From NCBI RefSeq assembly GCF_014212055.1, contig NZ_JACJVO010000051.1, positions 1 to 64,000 of the forward strand: a stretch of DNA of 64,000 bases, given 5' to 3'. The notes beneath the pieces are model-generated. The model was given only the letters and a program-made list of their open reading frames with translations, was not told where the DNA came from and searched no databases. The translations under genes were made by a program, and so were the position numbers. Origin of the DNA: Cohnella zeiphila (GTDB taxonomy: Bacteria; Bacillota; Bacilli; Paenibacillales; Paenibacillaceae). Shown here piece after piece: positions 43,215 to 50,834 of the stretch (positions are counted from its first letter, which is position 1; each line of letters starts with the position of its first letter).

Positions 43215-44204
43215 TCACCAAATTCCGCTGCTGGTCAGCTTTTTGGATAGGAAGTTGGCAGCTACCGTCAGGATGAAGGCAATTAATCCCTGGATGAAGC
43301 CAAGCGCCGTGGATAAGGCGTATGCCCCCTGCTGGATGCCCTGCTTGTAAATGACGGTGGAGATGACCTCCGTATTCACGAACGGATTTTGCAGCCCGTA
43401 GATCAGTTCGAAGTTGCTCTGAAACAAATTGCCCAATTGAAAAATCAGCATGATCATAACGGTCGGCAAAATCGAAGGCAATGTAATATGTATCGTCTGC
43501 TTGAACCTGCCGGCTCCGTCTATATAGGCCGCCTCGTACAATTGCGGATCGACCGCAGCGATCGAAGCGAGAAAGATGACCGTGCTCCAGCCCGTTTCTT
43601 TCCATAGCGATAACAGCAGCACGTTCGGAATAAAAAAGTTTTGATTCGCGAGAAACATAACTCGCTCCGTATCCGCGCCAAACAACCATAATCGGATATC
43701 GTTGAGCGGACCGTAGATGGAATAGAAAGCATATGCAATGCCGATGACGGAAATCCAGGACAGGAAATGAGGCAAATAAAGCAGCGTCTGCGCGACCCGC
43801 TTGAACAACTTCAGACGAAGCTCGTTCAGCAGCAGCGCCAGCAGAATCGGCGCCGGGAAGCAAACAAGCAGCGTCAGTGTACTAATCAGCAGCGTCTGTA
43901 CCACCGCATCGCCGATCATGGGCAGCTCGAACACTTCGCGGATATGCTCCAGTCCGACCCAATCGCTGCCCCAGAAGCCTTTGAAGACGTCGTAATCCTT
44001 GAAAGCCACCATAATGCCGGGAAGCGGCATATAGACGAAAACGAAGACGAACAGAATGGCCGGCGCCAGCAAAATATACAAGTATTTGTCTTTCTTCATC
44101 TGCTGCCAACGCCAAGATCCAGATTTGACCGAAGACAGGGAAGAACCCTTCCCGTCGGATGCCATACTCACATTGTGCACCCCCTTCATGTTGTTGGACG
44201 GCAT
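43215..44204 (-). CDS. Sugar ABC transporter permease (LplB type)
   Basis: 329 residues from an ATG with AAAAAAGGAAG upstream; in-frame GTG and ATG codons 13-14 codons later, behind AAGGGGG, are alternatives. A polar N-terminus of about 40 residues is followed by six membrane segments starting YLYILLAPAILFVFVFVYMP. The EAA loop is LYEAAYIDGAGRFKQTIHIT. It begins a transcription unit separate from the kinase gene upstream, because a terminator lies between them. Confidence 0.88.
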   Translation of the reverse strand: MPSNNMKGVHNVSMASDGKGSSLSSVKSGSWRWQQMKKDKYLYILLAPAILFVFVFVYMPLPGIMVAFKDYDVFKGFWGSDWVGLEHIREVFELPMIGDAVVQTLLISTLTLLVCFPAPILLALLLNELRLKLFKRVAQTLLYLPHFLSWISVIGIAYAFYSIYGPLNDIRLWLFGADTERVMFLANQNFFIPNVLLLSLWKETGWSTVIFLASIAAVDPQLYEAAYIDGAGRFKQTIHITLPSILPTVMIMLIFQLGNLFQSNFELIYGLQNPFVNTEVISTVIYKQGIQQGAYALSTALGFIQGLIAFILTVAANFLSKKLTSSGIW

Positions 44205-44400
44205 TTGCCGCTTCCTTTTTTAGTTTACTTGCTTTGGATGCGGTTACAAGACGCGAAAATGGCAATGGTAGAACGGTATTTCGTACAGTTCGGAGATGTC
44301 CGGGCCCCGAAGGAGTCTGCGATCGGCTGGGCGCTGCTGCTTGTTTCGCTCGATCTCCCGGACCCGGCGAGCCGTTTCGGAGATTCGTGTTTCAATAATG

Positions 44401-44453
44401 TCAAAAAAAGCCCGCCTCCGCTCAGCCGACTCTGACAAACAGCGGGCTGAGCG
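44401..44453 (-). terminator. Terminator after the minus-strand histidine kinase gene
   Basis: On the minus strand CGCTCAGCCCGC and GGCGGGCTTTTTTTG form a GC-rich stem followed by seven T residues, starting 16 bases after the kinase stop. A second pairing (CGCTCAGCC with GGCTGAGCG) competes within the loop. Confidence 0.75.
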
Positions 44454-44468
44454 AAAACGGACTTTTCA

Positions 44469-46316
44469 TTAACGCGAGGAAGACACCGGCGGGGCAGGAA
44501 AGATGGGTGCGGGTTTAACCGGGAGTTGCTCCTTGAGGCGGAATGGGATGCGTAAAATCACTTTTGTTCCCCCTCCGGGAGTACACTCTAAACGCATGTC
44601 GTACGCTTCGCCATAATACAGTTTGATCCGGCGCCGGATGTTGGCGAGCGCATAGCCGCTGCCGGGCCCGGACGGGCCTCGCCCGCCGCCGGCGACTGCG
44701 GGCTGGCCGGCGGGCGCCTCCGCGTCGGGAAGCTGCGCCTGTTTTTTTGCGGAGACCGTTCCGTCTCCGAGAACTCGGGCTTGCGCCAATTCACTCATAC
44801 CAGGCCCGTTGTCCGTAACCTCAATGACGATATGATCTCCTTCCTTGCCGGCGATCAGCGTCACTTTACCGCCGGAAGCAAGCGAATTTACGCCGTGGAT
44901 CAGTGCGTTCTCGACGATAGGCTGCAGCATGTTCCGCAAAACATGCGCCTTCTTCGCCTCCTCCTCCAGCAGCAGTTCGTAGGTAAAATCGGATTCGTAG
45001 GAAAATCTGTGGATCTCCATATACTTTCGAATCATCTCGAACTCCTGGTCTAGCGGAGCGACAATTTCCCCCCGGTTAAGAAACAGGCGGTAGAAGTCGA
45101 CCATATCATCGACGATCGCCGTCAGCTTTTCGTGTGGGAATACCCATTTGATCGCGGACAAAGTATTGTACAACACATGTGGATTCAGATTGCCTTGCAG
45201 CAGCTCTGCCTCCAGCAATCCGCGCTCCAGATCATGCTCCGCCGACAGGCGATAGTAATCGCGAATCTGAACGACCAGTTTGCGGAATGTTCCCTCCAAC
45301 TGGCCGAGCTCGTCTCCCCCTGACTCCTCCCCCTCCGTCCCGAATGAATTCAGCGTATCGGTCTCGCTGCGCATATTGTCGGTCAATGCGGTGAGCCGTC
45401 TGGTCAGCAGCGATGTGACGAAGCGGATGGAGAAAAAAATCGTCAGCAGCAGCCCGATCAACATGACAAGCGGAATGGCCAGCAGACCATCCACCCTCAA
45501 TCGGACAGACGTCTTGCCCACATACAGCAGAAGATCGTCCTGCGCCGATTTCAAATGTAACGCAACTCGGTAATAATCGGCCGGAACACTGTTCTCCGCT
45601 CCAGAAATCACCGCTTCCGAGACGTTGCTGCCGCCGACCGCGAAGCTTGTGCCGTCCTTCGCTTGGTACAGGATAAAGCTGCCGGACGGCAGCAGCGCCT
45701 TCAGCTTGGCAAATGATTGCTCTAGCGGAAACACGACCTCGGTAATCGCCAGCGTCTCGTTGAAATCCATAATTTTGCTGTATATATGCGCCTCCAATCG
45801 GCCGCTGTCGGGCGAGACGCGGAACGAACGCACCGGGTAGTCGTCCTCATTCGTAAGAACGCGAGTCCGGATATCCGGATCGAGATCGCCAATTTTGCGT
45901 ATACCCTCGGTACGGTAAATGGATGGATTAAAGCCGTACACCGTAATTTGGCTCTGGAGCTCGTCGGATCGTAGCGCTTTCAAAACGGCCTCAACATTGC
46001 CAAGGTTATTCATATAGGATAGCAAATCGTCCCGATAATCTTCCTTAAGCGTTTGAATAATTTGCAAATTATTAGTTATGTAAACCGATTTCTGGATGGC
46101 AGAATAATATTTATTGTCCAAATTTTCGACTTCGCCGGCAAGCCGCCGACTCTCCGACTGCAGAATGGAATCCCGCTTGTTGCCGGCATAGGACGACAGA
46201 TAGATGACAGAGAGCAGCAACAGCGGCGTCAGTGTGAGCAGCAGGACGGCGGCCAGCAGCTTCTGCCGGTATTGCAGCCGATAAAAAAGGCGGAGAAAAA
46301 ATCCTGGTCGCTTCAT
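44469..46316 (-). CDS. YesM-type sensor histidine kinase
   Basis: 615 residues. Membrane segments at about 20-40 and 280-300 flank an extracellular sensor. HAMP spans about 300-355, and the phosphoacceptor His is in LQGNLNPHVLYNTLSAIKW. The N box is LQPIVENALIHGV and the glycine box includes GYALANIRRRIKLYYGE. An unusual insert rich in Pro, Ala and Gly (about residues 540-570: AQLPDAEAPAGQPAVAGG) lies between D and G boxes, and the C-terminus is Pro-rich. It is encoded after its response regulator, the reverse of the order in the 36-40 kb locus. Confidence 0.9.
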   Translation of the reverse strand: MKRPGFFLRLFYRLQYRQKLLAAVLLLTLTPLLLLSVIYLSSYAGNKRDSILQSESRRLAGEVENLDNKYYSAIQKSVYITNNLQIIQTLKEDYRDDLLSYMNNLGNVEAVLKALRSDELQSQITVYGFNPSIYRTEGIRKIGDLDPDIRTRVLTNEDDYPVRSFRVSPDSGRLEAHIYSKIMDFNETLAITEVVFPLEQSFAKLKALLPSGSFILYQAKDGTSFAVGGSNVSEAVISGAENSVPADYYRVALHLKSAQDDLLLYVGKTSVRLRVDGLLAIPLVMLIGLLLTIFFSIRFVTSLLTRRLTALTDNMRSETDTLNSFGTEGEESGGDELGQLEGTFRKLVVQIRDYYRLSAEHDLERGLLEAELLQGNLNPHVLYNTLSAIKWVFPHEKLTAIVDDMVDFYRLFLNRGEIVAPLDQEFEMIRKYMEIHRFSYESDFTYELLLEEEAKKAHVLRNMLQPIVENALIHGVNSLASGGKVTLIAGKEGDHIVIEVTDNGPGMSELAQARVLGDGTVSAKKQAQLPDAEAPAGQPAVAGGGRGPSGPGSGYALANIRRRIKLYYGEAYDMRLECTPGGGTKVILRIPFRLKEQLPVKPAPIFPAPPVSSSR

Positions 46317-46337
46317 GGCGAATTCTGCTCTCCCCCG

Positions 46338-47138
46338 TCACATAAACTGTTCTTTGTATTCCGATGGCGTCTGGCCGGTATGCTTCCTAAAAACAAGGCA
46401 AAAATGCGATTTGTTCGAATATCCGACCTGCCTTGCCACCTGGTATATTTTGCAGTCTGGATGTCGCAGCAGCGACTTTGCCCGTTCCATTCTGAAATCG
46501 GTCAAATAGTCGAAAATTTTTTGTCCGGTTTTGCTTTTGAAAATATTATTGGCGTGGCTCAGGCTGAGAAAAACCTCGTCGGCGATTTCCTGAACCGTTA
46601 TCGCCTCCTGAAAGCGGGCCGCGACAATGGATCTGATTTGGCTGACGATCCGCTCGTAATGCGGCAGTTCCTCCCCGTCCGCGTCTGCGGAGACCTGCTC
46701 TTGCGGAGCCGATTGCCGGAGCTGCCGAAGCAGCCGCGCTCTTTCCTGTTCGTACGTATGCACTCGGTCAAGCTTGCTAGCCACCTTTAAGACAGCTGCC
46801 TCCAGTACCGGCTTGCGGATCGGCTTCAGTACATAATCGGCCGCTTCAAGCTGCAGCGCTCCATGGGCGAAGACGAACTCGTCGTAGCCGCTCATAAAAA
46901 TAAGCTCGACCGCCGGCAGCCGCTCCCTGAGCCGCTGTCCGAACTCAATGCCGCTCATAATCGGCATTTGAACGTCGGTTAGCACGATATCAGGACGGAC
47001 GGCTTCGGCTGCAGAGAGCGCTTCCACCGCATTGGCGAACAGGCCGGCCACCTGGCAGCCGAGCGTTTCCCATTGAAATAATCCCGCAACGCCCCGGCGA
47101 TCCAGTGGATTGTCGTCAACGATAAACAGTTTATACAT
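46338..47138 (-). CDS. YesN-type response regulator, short form
   Basis: About 266 residues, half the usual YesN size, because the long middle domain is missing: the receiver (about 1-120, phosphoacceptor in DIVLTDVQMPIMSG) is joined by a short linker to the AraC double helix-turn-helix (VQEIADEVFLSLSHANNIFK and IYQVARQVGYSNKSHFCLVF). ATG 47138, behind AAGGATGGGGG, is favoured over an ATG three codons upstream that overlaps the ribosome site. It forms a unit with the kinase and should activate the importer genes downstream. Confidence 0.9.
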   Translation of the reverse strand: MYKLFIVDDNPLDRRGVAGLFQWETLGCQVAGLFANAVEALSAAEAVRPDIVLTDVQMPIMSGIEFGQRLRERLPAVELIFMSGYDEFVFAHGALQLEAADYVLKPIRKPVLEAAVLKVASKLDRVHTYEQERARLLRQLRQSAPQEQVSADADGEELPHYERIVSQIRSIVAARFQEAITVQEIADEVFLSLSHANNIFKSKTGQKIFDYLTDFRMERAKSLLRHPDCKIYQVARQVGYSNKSHFCLVFRKHTGQTPSEYKEQFM

Positions 47139-47372
47139 GACCCCCATCCTTCCGAACCTGAGTTAAAGAATGAACATGCCCGTCCATCATAGCTTATATT
47201 ACAGATCCCGGGCGCAGTCAAGCCTGTGGCGGAACGGACGCCAGGATGAATGGCCAGAGCAATCAGCCCCTCGGAGTATCGGCAGAAGTTTTCCCGTTAA
47301 GAGTATTTATCTGTTGTCTGGTTGTAATGCTTGCGCAGCCGATGGCTTTCGTCGCTCAACCGGCGGGAGGTA

Positions 47373-47381
47373 TGGTATAAT
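47373..47381 (+). promoter_or_regulatory. Extended -10 promoter of the diiron cassette
   Basis: TGGTATAAT contains TATAAT (47376-47381) with a TG one base upstream, an extended -10, and so may not need a good -35. It lies about 75 bases before the first gene of the cassette. Confidence 0.5.
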
Positions 47382-47456
47382 AAATCCAGTTTTTTCTTGG
47401 TCACCTAAACGGCAAGATGGGAGAGAGCCGCCATTAACGAACCGACAGCTAATGAA

Positions 47457-48716
47457 ATGGACGTGCACGGCCTGACGCCCGACCGGCAGCTCGATCTCGG
47501 CGATATTCCCGCCGGACCGGATCTGTTCCTGCTGGTCCGGAACGCGCTGCAGCGAACGGAGCAAGGTCAAATTCTCGAACTGATCAGCACGGTCCCCCAG
47601 ATCAAGAACGACCTGCAGAGCTGGTGCCGGCTGCATCGGCACCGCTTCCTGATGGCGCTTGACGGCGGAGACCACTACCGGTTCCTCATCCGCAGCGGAA
47701 CCGCGGCGCTGGACAAGCCCGATTGGGGCATCCGTCTGCCGCTGCGCAAAGGCGGCAAGCTCGACATCCGCGACTGGTTCGAGGGACGGGTCGGCGAGCT
47801 GCGCGAGCATGCCTCCTCCTATGTCGGCTTCGTGCCGCGCGGAGCGGTCGCCGAGCCGGGCATACCCGATTTCGGCTTTACGCTGAACCGGAAGGACGAT
47901 GTCTGGTCGGACAACCTGCTCGATCTGTACGAACAGGCCAAGGCCGGACAGTGGAACGCCACGGAGGATATCGACTGGGAGGCGCTGCCGCAGCTGCCGG
48001 AAGACCTGGAATGGGCGGTCTGCCAGATCATGACGTTTCTGGCCGAGAACGAATATTCCGCGCTGTACATTCCCGCCAAGTTCATGGCCCGAATCAATCC
48101 CCATTACATCGAGGCGCTGATGTATTTGTCCACTCTGATCCAGGACGAGTCCCGGCATATCGAAGCGTTCACGAAGCGCGCGCTGGCGGGCGGCGGCGGG
48201 CTGCAATATTCGTCGACGCTGACGGAGCGGTCTCTTCACAGTCTCTTCATCCAGGAGGACTACTTCAAATCTTCCTTCCTGCTTCATGTGCTGGGCGAAG
48301 GGACGTTTCTCGATCTGCTGACGTTCATCGAGCAGCATTCTCCGGACCCGGTCACCCGGCAAGTCGTCACGCTCGCCAAGATCGACGAAGGGCGGCACGT
48401 CGCTTACGGAATCGGTCATGTCCGGCATATTCTGCAGCAGCATCCGGGCATGGCGAAGGCGCTTGTCGAAGCGGCGGACGAACGGAACGAGTACTTGAAC
48501 GGGGCGGATGCTGGCGACAACTCCCATGTCATGGAGGCGCTCGCGATTCTGGCGGGCGGAGGCCGCGATCCCGGGCGGTTGAAGGCGGGATTTATCCAGG
48601 TCGGCAAGCTGAAAACGGTCATGTACGAGCATCGCGTGCAAAGATTGCTTCAAATCGGGCTGGACCGGGAAACCGCGGAAGCGATCTCGAAGTCGCATAC
48701 GCCGAATTTCATGTAA
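47457..48716 (+). CDS. TusA-like/ferritin-like diiron fusion protein
   Basis: 419 residues from ATG 47457, which has no ribosome site. An ATT eight codons upstream (47433) lies at good spacing from GGGAGAGAG and may be the real start. Residues about 8-75 look like a TusA/SirA domain (LDLGDIPAGPDLFLLVRNAL, then GQILELIS), but the sulphur-carrying Cys of CPxP is absent. Residues about 150-400 form a ferritin-like four-helix domain. Metal ligands fit E197 or E199, E231-x-x-H234, E281 and E311-x-x-H314, a diiron site of the oxygenase/reductase type. Followed by an acyl-CoA-dehydrogenase-like gene and a PhnD-like gene, it may be a diiron oxygenase. The substrate is unknown. Confidence 0.8.
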   Translation: MDVHGLTPDRQLDLGDIPAGPDLFLLVRNALQRTEQGQILELISTVPQIKNDLQSWCRLHRHRFLMALDGGDHYRFLIRSGTAALDKPDWGIRLPLRKGGKLDIRDWFEGRVGELREHASSYVGFVPRGAVAEPGIPDFGFTLNRKDDVWSDNLLDLYEQAKAGQWNATEDIDWEALPQLPEDLEWAVCQIMTFLAENEYSALYIPAKFMARINPHYIEALMYLSTLIQDESRHIEAFTKRALAGGGGLQYSSTLTERSLHSLFIQEDYFKSSFLLHVLGEGTFLDLLTFIEQHSPDPVTRQVVTLAKIDEGRHVAYGIGHVRHILQQHPGMAKALVEAADERNEYLNGADAGDNSHVMEALAILAGGGRDPGRLKAGFIQVGKLKTVMYEHRVQRLLQIGLDRETAEAISKSHTPNFM

Positions 48717-48755
48717 GTCGAAAAGATACGATTTCATATGAGGAGAGGAACGTAA

Positions 48756-49883
48756 ATGCCGGACATTCTGGAACTGACGAAACGAATTGCGAATGAAACG
48801 GTCGCCCCGCTGGCGGCCGAAATCGACCGCGAGCGGCGTTTCCCGCGGGAAGGGATTGAAGCGCTCGGCCGAGCCGGGCTGCTCGGCTTGCTCGTACCGG
48901 AGCAAGCCGGAGGTCTGGGAGGAACGGTGGCGGACCTCGCCGCCGTTACGGAAGTTCTGGCGGAAGCCTGCGGCTCGACGGCCATGTGCTTCCTGATGCA
49001 CTGCTGCGCGACGGCGGTGGTCTCCGCCAAGGCGACGCCCGAGCAGCAGGAGCGCTACCTGCGGCCGATCGCACGCGGCGAGAAGCTCGGAACGCTCGCG
49101 TTCAGCGAGACGGGCACCGGCGCCCACTTCTACTCTCCCGAAATTTCCGCTGTCCATGACAACGGCGAATTCGTGTTGAACGGCCGCAAAAGCTTCGTAA
49201 CGAACGGCGACAAAGCCGATTTTCTCATCGTCGTGACGAACGCATCGTCCCCGGAGCTGGGGCTCGACATGCTGATCGTCGATGCCGGCTCGCCGGGCGC
49301 TCGCTTCGACGGCGTATGGGAAGGTATCGGCCTGAGCGGCAACAACAGCATCTCGCTCCGTCTGGATAACGTGCGCGTGCCGCAGACCGCGCTGGTCGGC
49401 GCGGAAGGCGACGGCATGGGGCTGATCTTCCAGGTGGTGGCCCCGACGTTCATTCTCGGCGTCTCGGGCGTCAACGCCGGCCTTGCGCGGGGCGCGTACC
49501 GACAGGCGCTCGGCCATGCGCAGGCGCGGAAATACGCCGACGGCCGGAGCCTGGCGGAGATTCAAGCGATTCAATTTTATCTGTCCGACATGTTCGGCGC
49601 CGTCGAATCGGCATCGCTGTTCGTGCGGAATGCGGCGGCGAAGGCCGTGCGCGGCGACGAGGACGCGGTTCTGCACGTCATGCAGTCGAAGGTGATCGCC
49701 TCGGAACAAGCCATTCGCGTGACGAATCTCGCGATGCAGGTTTGCGGCGGGCAGGGCTATACCCGATCGCTGCCGGTCGAGCGCTACTTGCGCGACGCTC
49801 GCGCCGGCGCCGTCATGGCTCCGACGACGGAAGTGCTGAAGGAATGGGTGGGCAAGTCGGTCGCGGGCGTTCCGCTATTTTAA
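48756..49883 (+). CDS. Acyl-CoA dehydrogenase-family flavoprotein
   Basis: 375 residues, full length. The N-terminal helical domain, the central beta domain (GTLAFSETGTGAHFYSPE, the FAD and substrate-binding segment) and the C-terminal helical domain (QVCGGQGYTRSLPVERYLRDAR) are all present. The usual catalytic Glu lies in the last third and cannot be fixed by eye; some homologues act as flavin monooxygenases on sulphur compounds. ATG follows GAGGAGAGG, 40 bases after the diiron gene. The cassette context suggests oxidation of a special substrate rather than general beta-oxidation, since no other fatty-acid genes are adjacent. Confidence 0.85.
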   Translation: MPDILELTKRIANETVAPLAAEIDRERRFPREGIEALGRAGLLGLLVPEQAGGLGGTVADLAAVTEVLAEACGSTAMCFLMHCCATAVVSAKATPEQQERYLRPIARGEKLGTLAFSETGTGAHFYSPEISAVHDNGEFVLNGRKSFVTNGDKADFLIVVTNASSPELGLDMLIVDAGSPGARFDGVWEGIGLSGNNSISLRLDNVRVPQTALVGAEGDGMGLIFQVVAPTFILGVSGVNAGLARGAYRQALGHAQARKYADGRSLAEIQAIQFYLSDMFGAVESASLFVRNAAAKAVRGDEDAVLHVMQSKVIASEQAIRVTNLAMQVCGGQGYTRSLPVERYLRDARAGAVMAPTTEVLKEWVGKSVAGVPLF

Positions 49884-49919
49884 GCGAGAAGTGACAACGA
49901 AGGGAGAATCATCGCCGGC

Positions 49920-50741
49920 ATGGGCCAAAACCATACGCTGTTGATCGGGGCGGTCGCCTACGACCCGAAAGTCATTCCGATCTGGGACATCATCCGCGAA
50001 TATTACCGCAAGCACGATTTTGCTCTCGATTATGTGTTGTTCTCCAATTACGAGGCGCAGGTGGACGCGCTGCTGGAAGGCTTCATCGACATCGCCTGGA
50101 ACACGAACGTCGCTTACGTCCGCATTCAGCGCCGGCTCGAAGGAAAAGCGAAGGCGCTCGCCATGCGCGATACGGACATCGGCTTCACCTCGAAGATCAT
50201 TGCCCGGACGGACAGCGGCATCGAATCTCTCGCCGATCTGAAGGGCAAGCGGCTCGCGCTCGGCAGCGCCGACTCCGGGCAGGCGGCGATCCTGCCTTAT
50301 CATTACGTGAAGACGAGCGGCATCGATCCCGAGAAAGATCTTACGCTGCTGCGCTTCGATCTTGATGTAGGCAAGCACGGGGACACCGGCACGAGCGAGC
50401 TTGAAGTCGTTCGCGCGCTGAGGGAAGGCGAAGCGGACGCCGGCGCCGTCGGCGATTCGACCTGGATCCGGCTGCTTGAACAAGGGCAGGTCGACACTCG
50501 GGAGATCCGGGCCGTTTGGACGTCGCCGGACTACAGCCACTGCAATTTCACGGCGCTGCCGAGCCTGGACGATGCGCTCGCCGAGCGTTTCCGCGAATTG
50601 CTGTTTGCCATGGACCCCGCCGATCCGGACATCCGCAACATGATGGAGATGGAAGGGCTGAACGAATGGGTGAAAGCCGAAGGCGCCGGACTCGATGGCT
50701 ATCGGGTGCTGTTCGACGCCATGGCGGACCAGGGCCTGTAG
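49920..50741 (+). CDS. PhnD-like phosphonate/sulphonate-type binding protein without signal peptide
   Basis: 273 residues of the PhnD/SsuA periplasmic-binding fold (LLIGAVAYDPKVIPIWDIIR, VDALLEGFIDIAWNTNVAYV, LADLKGKRLALGSADSGQAA). It begins straight at the first beta strand: there is no signal peptide or lipobox, so it should stay in the cytoplasm. No permease or ATPase gene is nearby. In the same operon as a diiron protein and a flavoprotein, it may bind a small anionic substrate or act as an enzyme of this fold. ATG has AAGGGAG upstream at somewhat long spacing. Confidence 0.8.
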   Translation: MGQNHTLLIGAVAYDPKVIPIWDIIREYYRKHDFALDYVLFSNYEAQVDALLEGFIDIAWNTNVAYVRIQRRLEGKAKALAMRDTDIGFTSKIIARTDSGIESLADLKGKRLALGSADSGQAAILPYHYVKTSGIDPEKDLTLLRFDLDVGKHGDTGTSELEVVRALREGEADAGAVGDSTWIRLLEQGQVDTREIRAVWTSPDYSHCNFTALPSLDDALAERFRELLFAMDPADPDIRNMMEMEGLNEWVKAEGAGLDGYRVLFDAMADQGL

Positions 50742-50767
50742 GCTTGTTATTCCCATGTATACGGCTG

Positions 50768-50830
50768 AGCACCCCCTAGAACGGACGTTTGAGAAATGCT
50801 CTCTCAATGCCCGTCAATCCAGGGGGTGCT
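50768..50830. terminator. Bidirectional terminator
   Basis: AGCACCCCCT (50768-50777) and AGGGGGTGCT (50821-50830) are perfect complements followed by TTTTGTT on the + strand. It lies between the converging PhnD-like (+) and GH127 (-) genes. Confidence 0.7.
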
Positions 50831-50834
50831 TTTG

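Noticed and set aside
42289..43863. Long 524-residue version of the permease gene
   Set aside because: The first 225 codons are shadow of the neighbouring permease gene; the ATG at 43188 has a good ribosome site and the family length.
47307..49709. 800-residue open frame antisense to the diiron and acyl-CoA-dehydrogenase-like genes
   Set aside because: It has an Arg/His/Asp-rich shadow composition without any domain, while the + strand frames contain two clear protein families with ribosome sites.
49875..50807. 310-residue minus-strand frame over the PhnD-like gene
   Set aside because: The + strand PhnD-like fold is clear; the antisense frame is Arg/Val-rich shadow.
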